Below are positions 55,229-64,000 of a stretch of DNA of 64,000 bases, piece by piece. The notes beneath the pieces are model-generated. The model saw nothing but the letters and a program-made list of their open reading frames with translations. It did no database searches and was not told where the DNA came from. The DNA is from Malachius bipustulatus. Lineage: Eukaryota; Arthropoda; Insecta; Coleoptera; Melyridae. The stretch lies in the NCBI GenBank assembly GCA_910589415.1, contig OU342636.1:45920037-45984036 (forward strand). Direction: 5' to 3'. Every line of letters begins with the position of its first letter. Position 1 is the first letter of the stretch. The position numbers and the translations under genes are program-made.

Positions 55229-58200
55229 CTAACACTGGCTATTCTGGATCTCAACAAATGGTTTAATATCACTTACGTGAAAATCTCCCAGGATTTTTCC
55301 TGACAGATCTGAAAGAACAACAACCTTACCAGTACCTTTAATTTTCTTTATCATAGCCGGGACATACTTCGGAGCTAATTTCTTAGAAAACTTATCAACC
55401 GCTTTGGAAAGAACGAAGTTTTTCTTCCACACTTTATCACCTTCCTGATAATTAACTTCTCGCCTACGAAGGTTATATCTCTTAACATTTTTCTCAAAAG
55501 ATTTTCTAATTTTCTCCTGGATTTGTGGATAAAGTTTAGGAACTTTGCTCACCTCGGACTGCCATTTAAGTCGATTGGAAAAATCGACTGGGTCAAAAGA
55601 ACTATAATCAACATCCTTATAAAAACTACCATTCACTGGTGTGTAACGTCCAAAAACCAAAAAAGAGGGTGAGTACCCTGTGGACTCATGTACCGAGGTA
55701 TTAATTGCCTGAGCAATCTCGAAAATATGTTCGTCCCATGTTCGATGATCGTCATCTTTAATATATGACGCTATAGCACTCCCCAAAACTTTATTCACCC
55801 TTTCGGTTGGATTAACCTGGGGGTGGTAACTGGGATTATACCAGATCTTAGGAACCTGATATTTCTTCATTAATTCTTTGAATTCTCTAGACCTGAACTG
55901 ACTACCATTATCACAACACACGACCTCTGGAGTTCCATAAACCAAAAAGATTTCTCTCTCCAAAATTTTCACGACCTTGGCCGAAGTGGCCTTAGGAAGG
56001 GGTTTTACTATAACAAATCGGGTGAAAGAATCAGTAATAACTAACAATTGGGTATTTCCTGATTTAGATCTTGGGAAAGGTCCCATAAAATCTAAAGAAA
56101 TAGACTGAAACGGAAAGTCAACTTTACGCTGATTTCCTCCTAAACCAGCTGGAGATTGATTTGTGGATTTGTGGGCACCACAAGTCTCACATGATCTAAC
56201 ATAACGTCTCACTGACTCCTTTACTCCTGGCCAATAATAATTTTCCAAAATTCTTGCCAACGTCTTTGAAATACCTAAATGAGCTGAAGTCGGATGATCA
56301 TGACACTCAACAAAAACCTCTTTCCTATTCTCAGTTGGAACTACTATTTTCCAGTCTGAAAAATTGGACTGGATGTCGTGTTTTGGCCTAATATGTTTAT
56401 ACAAAATATTATCCTTAACGTCAAAATCTGGAAATTTCGCTGGGTTACAGCGGACTTTATTAATCATCTCAACATACCAGGTGTCTGGTGTAAAAGATTT
56501 AACATTAATCAAAGAAATATGTCTGGACAGAAAATCAGCCATTACCAAATTCTTACCGGGACGATGGACAACCTTGAACTTAAATCCACTCAACCTGACT
56601 GTCCACCTAGCAATTCTGCCGACTGGATCTTTAATTTTATACAGCCATTGTAGGCTGGCATGGTCAGTAACAACTGTAAATTCTGTGCCCTCGACATAAC
56701 ACCTAAATTTTTCAATACCAAAAATAACTCCAAGACACTCCTTCTCTGTAACCGTGTAATTTTTCTTCTCAGTCTTGAGAAGCTTTCTAGAAGCATAAGC
56801 TATAGGGTGCTCAAAATCATCCTTAACTTGATATAAAATGGCCCCCACCCCTACGTCACTTGCATCCGTCTGAATGAAGAAAGGTAGGTTGGGATCCGGT
56901 TTGACTAAAATGGGAGCTGAAACTAACAATTCCTTAAGGTTTTGGAAAGCCTCTTCGGCTTCTTCCGTCCAAATAACTGGAGTGTGTTTCTTACGACCCT
57001 TAATAAGCGATGTAATTGGCTCAGACACGGTGGAAAAATTAGGGATGAACTTTCGATACCATTGGAGGATTCCAATTACTCTTCTAACTTCGGTGGTAGT
57101 TTTAGGTGATGGCATATCAACAATAGCCTGAACTTTTCCTGGATCGGTCCTTAGACCTTTCCTATCTACCACATAACCCAAAAACGATAACGAATCTCTA
57201 CAGAACTTACACTTATCCAGGTTGATTTTCAACCCGGCTTTAGTGAGAATCTCCAACACTTCAGCAAGAAGAGCAATGTGTTCCTCGAACGAATTGGACA
57301 CACAAATAATGTCATCCAAATAAGTAAAAACTCGATCTTCAAACTTAGTACCCCTAAATAGGTGGTCCATTAACCGTTGTTGTGTCTGTGCGGCATTACA
57401 CAACCCAAAAGGCATAACCTTAAACTGAAAAAGACCTCGACCATGAACTTGAAATGCCGTTTTGGGCTTGGAGGTTTCCTCCAAGGGAATATTCCAAAAC
57501 GCCTTTGTTAAATCAATCGAAGATAGATAAGTAGATCCAGCTACTTTACTCAAAATACTATCTACCAACGGTAGTGGGTAGGAATCCTTAACAGTCAACT
57601 CATTGATCTTACGACCATCAAAACACATACGGTAGGTACCGTCACTTTTTGGAACCATCAAAACAGGACTTGACCAAGCTGAATTACTTTCCTCTATAAC
57701 TCCATCTCTTAACATTGAATCTACTTCTTGATGTAAAAATTTTGTGATAGCAGGAGACAGAGGGTACTGCCTCTGCTTCACGGGTCTAGCTGAACCTGTA
57801 TCTATGAAATGTGTAATTTCACTTGTACGACCGGGAGCTTTCGAAGCAAGTAATTCGTACTGCTTTATTACCTTATCTAAAATCAACTGTTGTTCCTCTG
57901 ACAACTCCTCAAGATAAGTACCTAAATTTGGAGTCTCTCCTGTAATCTCATTAATGTCGAAAACTTGATTTTTAAAATCGATAGCCAACTCAACCTGCTT
58001 GCAAAAATCAGAACCTAAAATAACAGCGTGGGATATAGTAGGGATAATTGTAAATTCTAACTCAATCAACCTATCCTCAAAACAAATAGGCAAAATTACA
58101 GTACCTAGAACTGTTTGTGGCTGTCCGTTTGCTACGGTCACTCGTGGTAATTTATCTTTAACAACTCGATTGGACTCCAATAGTTCCCAAATCGACTCAG

Positions 58201-58468
58201 TTCCTGCACCTAAGATGGAAATATTTGCCCCAGTGTCAACTAGAGCTAGAATCTCAAAACCCTCCAACTCAATAGAGATATACGGTCTATTATCTGCATC
58301 TTTACTCTCAAAAACTGGACTGATCTGCTTAGAAAGGTTCGAGTTCACCTGTCTCGATTCTAACGTCTCTTCGGAATCGCACCTGATTCTGGACCTGGTT
58401 GGCGTCTTCGAAACTCGAGGGAAGTCGCGCCAAAATCTTCTCTCGCCGACTCGTTTTTTGAATCTGCC
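55229..58468 (-). CDS. pol: Gypsy Pol (protease, RT, RNase H, integrase)
   Basis: The open frame runs from about 58468 and probably starts by -1 frameshifting at 58459, since the first start-like codon (GTG at 58348) has no ATG. Numbered from that GTG: protease LVDTGA with Asp38; RT with WSSPVLMVPKSDGTYR, MPFGLCNAAQ and YLDD at 343-346 (57311-57322); RNase H with QTDASDVGVGAILYQ and TDHASLQWLYK; integrase HHCC (HLGISKTLA, CETCG) and core D753, D813, E849 with the usual 35-residue spacing. The end resembles a GPY/F-type module; no chromodomain was seen. All catalytic residues are present and no stop interrupts 1039 codons. In RT, AAQTQQRLMD replaces the commoner PATFQRLMD. Confidence 0.94.
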   Translation of the reverse strand, partial: GRFKKRVGERRFWRDFPRVSKTPTRSRIRCDSEETLESRQVNSNLSKQISPVFESKDADNRPYISIELEGFEILALVDTGANISILGAGTESIWELLESNRVVKDKLPRVTVANGQPQTVLGTVILPICFEDRLIELEFTIIPTISHAVILGSDFCKQVELAIDFKNQVFDINEITGETPNLGTYLEELSEEQQLILDKVIKQYELLASKAPGRTSEITHFIDTGSARPVKQRQYPLSPAITKFLHQEVDSMLRDGVIEESNSAWSSPVLMVPKSDGTYRMCFDGRKINELTVKDSYPLPLVDSILSKVAGSTYLSSIDLTKAFWNIPLEETSKPKTAFQVHGRGLFQFKVMPFGLCNAAQTQQRLMDHLFRGTKFEDRVFTYLDDIICVSNSFEEHIALLAEVLEILTKAGLKINLDKCKFCRDSLSFLGYVVDRKGLRTDPGKVQAIVDMPSPKTTTEVRRVIGILQWYRKFIPNFSTVSEPITSLIKGRKKHTPVIWTEEAEEAFQNLKELLVSAPILVKPDPNLPFFIQTDASDVGVGAILYQVKDDFEHPIAYASRKLLKTEKKNYTVTEKECLGVIFGIEKFRCYVEGTEFTVVTDHASLQWLYKIKDPVGRIARWTVRLSGFKFKVVHRPGKNLVMADFLSRHISLINVKSFTPDTWYVEMINKVRCNPAKFPDFDVKDNILYKHIRPKHDIQSNFSDWKIVVPTENRKEVFVECHDHPTSAHLGISKTLARILENYYWPGVKESVRRYVRSCETCGAHKSTNQSPAGLGGNQRKVDFPFQSISLDFMGPFPRSKSGNTQLLVITDSFTRFVIVKPLPKATSAKVVKILEREIFLVYGTPEVVCCDNGSQFRSREFKELMKKYQVPKIWYNPSYHPQVNPTERVNKVLGSAIASYIKDDDHRTWDEHIFEIAQAINTSVHESTGYSPSFLVFGRYTPVNGSFYKDVDYSSFDPVDFSNRLKWQSEVSKVPKLYPQIQEKIRKSFEKNVKRYNLRRREVNYQEGDKVWKKNFVLSKAVDKFSKKLAPKYVPAMIKKIKGTGKVVVLSDLSGKILGDFHVSDIKPFVEIQNSQC

Positions 58469-60156
58469 TTAGAACTTTCTTTACCTAAATTCGACTCCCG
58501 AGTTTCTGGACAATCCACCACCTTCTTAACGTCTTTGGACTCAACTGCTTCCTGGTTATCTTTCCCTGAATGATGACATCGGGGACAAGAAGGCGCTATT
58601 GCTCCTTTCAAACCGCACGAAAAACAAAATTTCTCAAGTGGATGTGGACAAAAATTAAATGAATGACCCGCCTGGTCACAATTCCAACAGGAAAAAGAGC
58701 TGACTGGGGGTCGGTCTGACTTATTCATCGACTGATTTGGGACATTCGCAAATCTTCGGGGAGGAAAAGGTGGACGAGGGGTCTCTACTTTAACCTTTGG
58801 GATTTCCTTCGCTTCCCTAGCTGTCGTTCCCACAGGTGCTGCTTGGGGTCTACCTACACGGACCTTACCCTCTACTCCACTCATTATCACCGAATTCTTC
58901 GCGATCTGCCTGCATAGACATTCTAACTGCTCATAGGAAACCAGATCAATCAAACATAACTTCGAATTCAAATCGGGTAGGAGGTTTCTCCTAACTATCT
59001 TCAACTGTTCCGGAATAGAAATTGGATTTAAAAGGTGTGAAAACTTCATCCTTAAATTTGCAATAAACGTAACGACATTTTCATTATTCTTTTGCCTAAA
59101 GGAGCGAATCTCCTCTAGGAGTTCTTCATCGTAATTTGGAGGGATGAAAGTATTACCAATTCTTGCCTCCAAGTCTCGCCAAGACCTCAACTGATACTTA
59201 ATACTTCGGAACCATGAGAGAGCTGGTTCCTTAAATAAATCGACTGCACTATTAAAAACTGTATCAAGGGGGACTCCCCTAGCTTGACTAAGTTCACGAA
59301 CTCTTTCTAAAAATTTTATAACTTCAATTCCCTTTTCTTTACCAGTAAAACATAATCCCCATTTATACACCGGGATGACCTTATCTATAGGCGCCACTAA
59401 CTGGATGGATGGGACTTGAGAATTGAGACTAAACTGTGAGAAAGTGGGTGATGGATTTCTCACTGGGGGTACAAAACTGCTTGAATGTGCCTGATTATCA
59501 TAGTCAAAGGGTACCTGATCACAATCTAAAAACGGATTGGTGTTATGGCTTCTTAAGCCTAACCTTCTTAACGATAGATCTTCTGGAAGATTCGAAGGGA
59601 CTCTCGAAACCGTATGAAGATTATCTTCATGAGTAGTTGAAGCATTATGACAAGATAACCTATCAAATGCTTGATCTAAAAGAGAGGCCTGCGATCTTTG
59701 TGGGATTTCTCTTCTCGACCCGACTACCTCACCGACAATTTTTTTCTTAAAATCGCCTCGCAATCGTAGAGCATCTGCTCTAACCTGATCTCGACTAGCA
59801 GTCTGAACATCGGAAGTGACCTTCATCCTGTCTATTCTTCCTAACAAATGAGCTAACCTCGAAGAAAATCTCCTAGCTACATTAGACTGAGGGGAAATAA
59901 TTACCTCATCGTGCAATATTTCAGTCATATCCAAAATAGAATCCAAAACTTGACTCAAATCCTCATTAAAATCGAAAGGAGAGATAGTCACAGTGACTCC
60001 TCCATTTATTCTCAAAAGTTGACTTAATTGGGTCCGCCTATAATTTCCGTTCCAATGTGGAACTTCTCCTCTTAATAAAATTTCATACTTAATCTCATCT
60101 ACCTTGAGATCAACGACCTCAAAACCGACTGTAGTATTTTCCTCAATGAAATCCAT
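58360..60156 (-). CDS. gag: Gypsy Gag
   Basis: 598 aa from the ATG at 60156 (MDFIEENTTVGFEV); a GTG two codons upstream is unlikely to be the start. The central part (CFTGKEKGIEVIKFLERVRE ... PALSWFRS ... EEIRSFRQKNNENVVTFI) matches the capsid fold region of insect Gypsy Gags. Near the C-terminus lie CWNCDQAGHSFNFC (CX2CX4HX4C zinc knuckle) and CFSCGLKGAIAPSC, in which the His is replaced by Ala, a pattern common in this group. It forms the particle and packages RNA. It ends at a stop at 58360, overlapping the open pol frame by about 108 nt with a frameshift site in the overlap. The 559-bp leader lies between it and the 5' LTR. Confidence 0.93.
   Translation of the reverse strand: MDFIEENTTVGFEVVDLKVDEIKYEILLRGEVPHWNGNYRRTQLSQLLRINGGVTVTISPFDFNEDLSQVLDSILDMTEILHDEVIISPQSNVARRFSSRLAHLLGRIDRMKVTSDVQTASRDQVRADALRLRGDFKKKIVGEVVGSRREIPQRSQASLLDQAFDRLSCHNASTTHEDNLHTVSRVPSNLPEDLSLRRLGLRSHNTNPFLDCDQVPFDYDNQAHSSSFVPPVRNPSPTFSQFSLNSQVPSIQLVAPIDKVIPVYKWGLCFTGKEKGIEVIKFLERVRELSQARGVPLDTVFNSAVDLFKEPALSWFRSIKYQLRSWRDLEARIGNTFIPPNYDEELLEEIRSFRQKNNENVVTFIANLRMKFSHLLNPISIPEQLKIVRRNLLPDLNSKLCLIDLVSYEQLECLCRQIAKNSVIMSGVEGKVRVGRPQAAPVGTTAREAKEIPKVKVETPRPPFPPRRFANVPNQSMNKSDRPPVSSFSCWNCDQAGHSFNFCPHPLEKFCFSCGLKGAIAPSCPRCHHSGKDNQEAVESKDVKKVVDCPETRESNLGKESSKADSKNESAREDFGATSLEFRRRQPGPESGAIPKRR
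58453..58459 (-). promoter_or_regulatory. Canonical -1 ribosomal frameshift site A AAA AAC
   Basis: In the gag frame the codons read TCA AAA AAC GAG, giving the X XXY YYZ heptamer A AAA AAC. The pol frame is -1 relative to gag and stays open from about 58468, so slippage here joins Gag to Pol. I did not fold the downstream sequence for a stimulatory stem or pseudoknot. Confidence 0.8.
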
Positions 60157-60715
60157 TTTCACTATTTATCTCAAAAAAAAAATTTTTGCCTCAAAATTCT
60201 CAAACAAGACTTTTCAACCAACTTTACCTGAAACAAAGAAAACGAAAATTGTCGTTCCTTTTCTTAGTTGACTTGACCTGACCTAACAGAATTATCCAAA
60301 ACCAAAATTTCAAAAATCAGATTGTTGCTGATTCTATCTGTAACTCCACCTAAGCTGAAAAATTAAAAAATTATCGAACTCGAAAACCACATCTTCAGGT
60401 TTACCACACCGTCTGGGCTGGAACCTAAAAAGCTGAAACGTCAAAAAGAAAACAACACGGACTCAAATACCACAGGTCTGAATTCCCTCGAAGTCCTTCG
60501 TTGAAAATTTCAAACCTTACCTTTTGGTTTTAGTCCATCTGTAAACTTTACGCAACTAAGAAAGGTATTTGTCTTTACTTGTCTAAATTTTGAAAAAGTT
60601 TTTCTCAAAAATTATTAAAACATCAACACCTCATGTTCATTAATTCTCCTCAAAGTTTGAGAAAGTTTTCGAAAAAAGAATAAGGAGATTGATTTATCCT
60701 GGTCACTGCACCGCT
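60157..60715 (-). other. Gypsy 5' leader
   Basis: 559 bp between the 5' LTR and gag. The sense sequence after the LTR starts AGCGGTGCAGTGACCAGG. It lacks the TGG normally opening a primer-binding site, so the primer tRNA is unresolved. Confidence 0.6.
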
Positions 60716-63467
60716 TGGAGCCTTCCTCCCCCTCGCTTACTCCCACTCAAAAAGTTGAACAATAAAAAATAATTCACTTACCTTAACCCCAAAAAGGAGG
60801 TGGCTATTGACAGATCTCAATGTGACTAGGCAAATTTGTAACATTAGCCACATTGGCCTGTCGAGTAGGACATATCAAATTTCGAATGCCCCACCCAAAT
60901 ATTCTAAATGTCGGAAGAAAAATAAATTTTAAATTTTGAAAAGTGATCGTCTAGAATTTCCAAAGTATCAAACCAAAACCAAACTTCACCAAAAGGTTCG
61001 TTGTGATTATCCAGCCCGGGACAGATAAATGTGGCCTTCCTCTGGAAAATCCAGCATTCACCGAACCAGACTGGACCCGTAGTAACTCCTAACAATTTTA
61101 AAAACAATAACAAAAAGATGATAAACCTCACCAAAATATACCAGAATAAATCACCCTATTCTTGATGTTATTCCACTTATTGAATAAATGATTTAAAAGA
61201 ACATGAGGAGGGTTGATTCTCAAAACTCTAAAATTGTTGAATTTTAATACAAAGATTTATTAAAATCAATTTCATCATCAGTACAATAGACTGGCAATCA
61301 CCAATAGATCTTACATATCAACAATCAATTTAATAATTAAAATCAGTAATCCTGACTCAAATATTCAAACATAAGTATTACCTTATTACCAATGATATCA
61401 AACTTACATGATTAAAATTCAAGATAGGTACCTATATCATTTCAATAGTTCAGGTAAAAATTTCCAAAGCTCAAATTCTATTAAACAATTTCTAAACTAT
61501 AACACATAGGTATGATTCTGAATAGAACTCCGAGTTAGATCAGAGATCATTTATCAAAAATTTAAATTTATCTTAAGCAAAAGTTTCAATATAAAAACAG
61601 GTATCTACCTACAAAATCTGAAATTCAAAATTTAATTTAGAAAATGATCATCTCTAACTCGAAATCCTAAACACATACGATAAATTTAATAAATTATTTT
61701 TACACATAACCATTACATTAGTCACTTGTTGACCACAATAAAAGTTCATAACATATTATCAAAAATCAAATTCACTTAGAAAGTCATAGGTGATGAAATC
61801 AATTAAACACTGTACTTGAATTTATTTAATTTTCTTGATTATCGGAAAATAGCAAAAGTTTATTCACTCATAAAGACATACCTTATTATTCAAAACTCCA
61901 TCTCAAAACTGACGAACTAAGGTTCCTCTAACCTAATTAAGCGCGATGATCAAAGCATAGGCCGGCATGGTTACTGGAACTGCCTTTGTGCTGGTGTTAG
62001 CACCCCTTGGTTGGTGCTCCAGGTGCCGGATGAGCTGGACTGCTCTCCCTGCTACCTTGTGACGACCAAATATCAAAGTGCTAGGACCTCTGCCTGATGA
62101 AACCTTCCATGTCTCCAAACTAAACTCCACCACTCTTCTTTATTTTTCCAAGCTTCTACAAATATCACCTTTCACACAGGCTAGTGTACCTACCTAGGTA
62201 GGTACCTACATAAGCCTCCACATGATCGAATCTTTATGTAAACTTTCGTGTAAATCAGAAGTTTGAAAATTGGAACTCAAAACTCAGAACTAGAAGTTCG
62301 AAATTAAAATTCAGGAATGAAAAGTTAAAACTTAGAAATTCAAAGATCGAAATCAAAAACTGGAAATCGGAAATTAGTAGTTAAAAATCAAAACTGGAAG
62401 TCGGGACCTAACATTCTAGAACTTGAAACTCCAAAATAAGTTTAAAACTAAATCCAATAATAAGTAAGTAAGTCCAAAACTACGTCTAAAACTACATCCC
62501 AAAACTTCGTTACAAAACTTAATCTAGTAGTACGTAAGTCCAAAACCACGTCCCTTGTCTGTAAAGACAAGAAAGCGAACATTAGTTATAATGACCAAAA
62601 TTAAATTCAAAAGATTACTCACGTAAGACTGCATCTTTCACGGAAACAACTTCACCATAATAACGTCTATGGGTGCTCACACAAGGGACCAATACTAATT
62701 TACGAACTTGTAGACAAGCTACATGACCTGCCGAACTAAGACCCAAAAATGAATCGAACGCGTCCTCTACCCTTACTTATAATTTTTCTGGGGTGACGCT
62801 ACTCATGCGCCCCAACTACCGTCTAACCGAAAATGTTGACCTACTTTCCACTCCAAATCTCATCATTGACAGTATGCAACACTTAAAACTCGCACGCGAC
62901 GTTGTCGGATCGACTCCCATATACTCTGGTACACTTTCGGCAGTACGACCAACCTCTTCCGTTCTCCCTCTATCCAAACTTAAATTTCACAATCGTGAAT
63001 CCGCATATACTCGAGGCCTGTCGTGTCTCAGAACGAAATGCAAGTTTTTTTACATGTTTCTTTATGAGTCTTCTCAACTATCTTTTCCTGTTTTTTAACC
63101 CACACCCAAAGAAATAATATTTTAGGTTTTATCTGGATAACTAATCGGAAATCTAGAGTAGCAAGATGAGAGTGGTCTCGTTAGACGCGGAAAATTAATT
63201 CACATAAGATGATATACTTTTCAAACTCTGAAAACCTAGAACCGGGACAGAAAATCGACCAGACATGTTTTCTACGTCTTACTCAAATAACAAAAGCAGG
63301 AATTTCTTAATAGCTGCCAGATGTTCGTTCGTGATCTTTGCCTAATACAGCCTCTTACACCAGCAAAAATGTACAGTCAATCATAACTCTTCTGAACTTT
63401 ATAAAAATATTCTAAATCGAGAATCAAAATTTTGAAAAAGAAAACGTAGCGTGCAAGGCACGCTGCA
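60716..63467 (-). repeat. Gypsy 5' LTR (sense strand is minus)
   Basis: 2752 bp, TG...CA in both readings. In sense it starts TGCAGCGTGCCTTGC and ends GGAAGGCTCCA. It should contain promoter and polyadenylation signals, but I could not locate them with confidence. It carries a 76-codon sense frame (61134-60904), identical to that in the other LTR. Confidence 0.93.
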
Positions 63468-63471
63468 AATT

Positions 63472-64000
63472 TCTTTGGGATGAAAAGTTGTCTACCGTGC
63501 GATCACACGGCGTTCATTCTGAACGATGTAAACTCATTACCCAATGTTATTATGAACGGTTTAGGGCGTCGCCGTATGCACACGGCGTTTATTATGAAGG
63601 TACCCCAGTACGGTGTACGGTATAACGTATTTTAAAGTAGGTGCGTTCGGGTATTATGTCTGAAGTTAGAACAGAACAGGAGTTGAGAACTTTGCGGTGT
63701 ACTGAAACAGTTTTAACCCGAACGCTCGATGTCTGTCAACAGTAACAGTAATCTCAACTGTCCAATCGTCTAGTTCCCAGGTTATGACGATTTTTTTAAA
63801 TTTACATTATACATGCTCAGAACAATCCATTATTCAGTTTATTGTTTACTTGTAAGTATAGGATTCACTTTTCAACTTAATTACCCAAGAAATATATATT
63901 AGCTTAGATTCCTCTGATAGTGCTGAAGAAAATGTGATGAGAGATCATGCACACATTTAAGCAACATATTATTAGAATGACAAAAATCATTAATGCCAAT
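63472..64000. other. Right flank, no gene seen
   Basis: Contains CACACGGCGTTTATTATGAA and two related variants (63505, 63550), matching inverted sequence near 40995-41015. No reading frame of note before the window ends. Confidence 0.35.

Larger units (their letters stand above)
49033..63467 (-). mobile_element. Young 14.4-kb Ty3/Gypsy LTR retrotransposon
   Basis: Direct repeats 49033-51785 and 60716-63467 (2753 and 2752 bp) frame gag and pol on the minus strand. Four-base target duplication AATT (49029-49032 and 63468-63471). By eye the LTRs differ by one indel (TTTT/TTT near 50573) and one substitution (AATCTAACG/AATCGAACG near 51072), so insertion was very recent. The LTRs are far longer than the few hundred bp usual for insect Gypsy elements. 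A 3.4-kb region without ORFs separates pol from the 3' LTR; no env frame is seen. Confidence 0.95.

Overview
The window is animal, almost certainly insect, nuclear DNA. It is AT-rich and scattered with TACCTACC-type simple repeats, and it is built mostly of transposable elements: Penelope-like, BEL/Pao, Ty3/Gypsy, Copia, mariner-like and hAT-like. The TACCTACC repeats and the element mix would suit an aphid or another hemipteran, but nothing here fixes the species. I found no tRNA, rRNA or CRISPR array and no complete host gene. The best host-gene candidate is a two-exon fragment on the minus strand at 37756-38117. Weaker exon or intron candidates lie at 6474-6514, 9949-10640 and 15982-16039.

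Layout. 1-2.65 kb: a decayed Penelope-like element (minus strand, RT plus GIY-YIG). 2.9-20.3 kb: small terminal-inverted-repeat (TIR) elements and long-armed foldback elements, several with CAGGGTG ends flanked by TA, plus mariner transposase debris and two hAT-type non-autonomous elements with target-site duplications (TSDs). 20.8-29.6 kb: a Copia RT/RNase H relic split by a 7.3-kb insertion (22117-29433). That insertion has 36-bp terminal inverted repeats and an exact 8-bp TSD; inside it are a hAT copy and a large palindrome carrying Penelope fragments. 30.5-39.8 kb: another 1.4-kb palindrome, a 2.7-kb TIR insertion with two elements nested in it, a 0.9-kb inverted-repeat element and the candidate host exons.

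41.2-47.7 kb: a complete BEL/Pao retrotransposon (294/293-bp LTRs, AATTT duplication) with one uninterrupted gag-pol reading frame of about 1910 codons whose last 50 or so codons lie inside the 3' LTR. 48.1-49.0 kb: a hAT-type element saturated with GATCTAGATC. 49.0-63.5 kb: a very young Ty3/Gypsy element on the minus strand, 14.4 kb long, with 2.75-kb LTRs that differ at only two sites I noticed. It has separate gag and pol frames joined by a canonical A AAA AAC -1 frameshift site, and a 3.4-kb non-coding region between pol and the 3' LTR.

The genes that work together are those of the two retrotransposons: Gag for the particle, then protease, reverse transcriptase, RNase H and integrase for copying and insertion. 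Catalytic motifs are intact in both, so both look potentially active. The hAT, CAGGGTG and other foldback elements encode no transposase here and must have been moved by enzymes from elsewhere. The nesting gives a relative history: Copia relic first, then the 7.3-kb element, then hAT copy B. The two LTR elements look recent from their LTR similarity.
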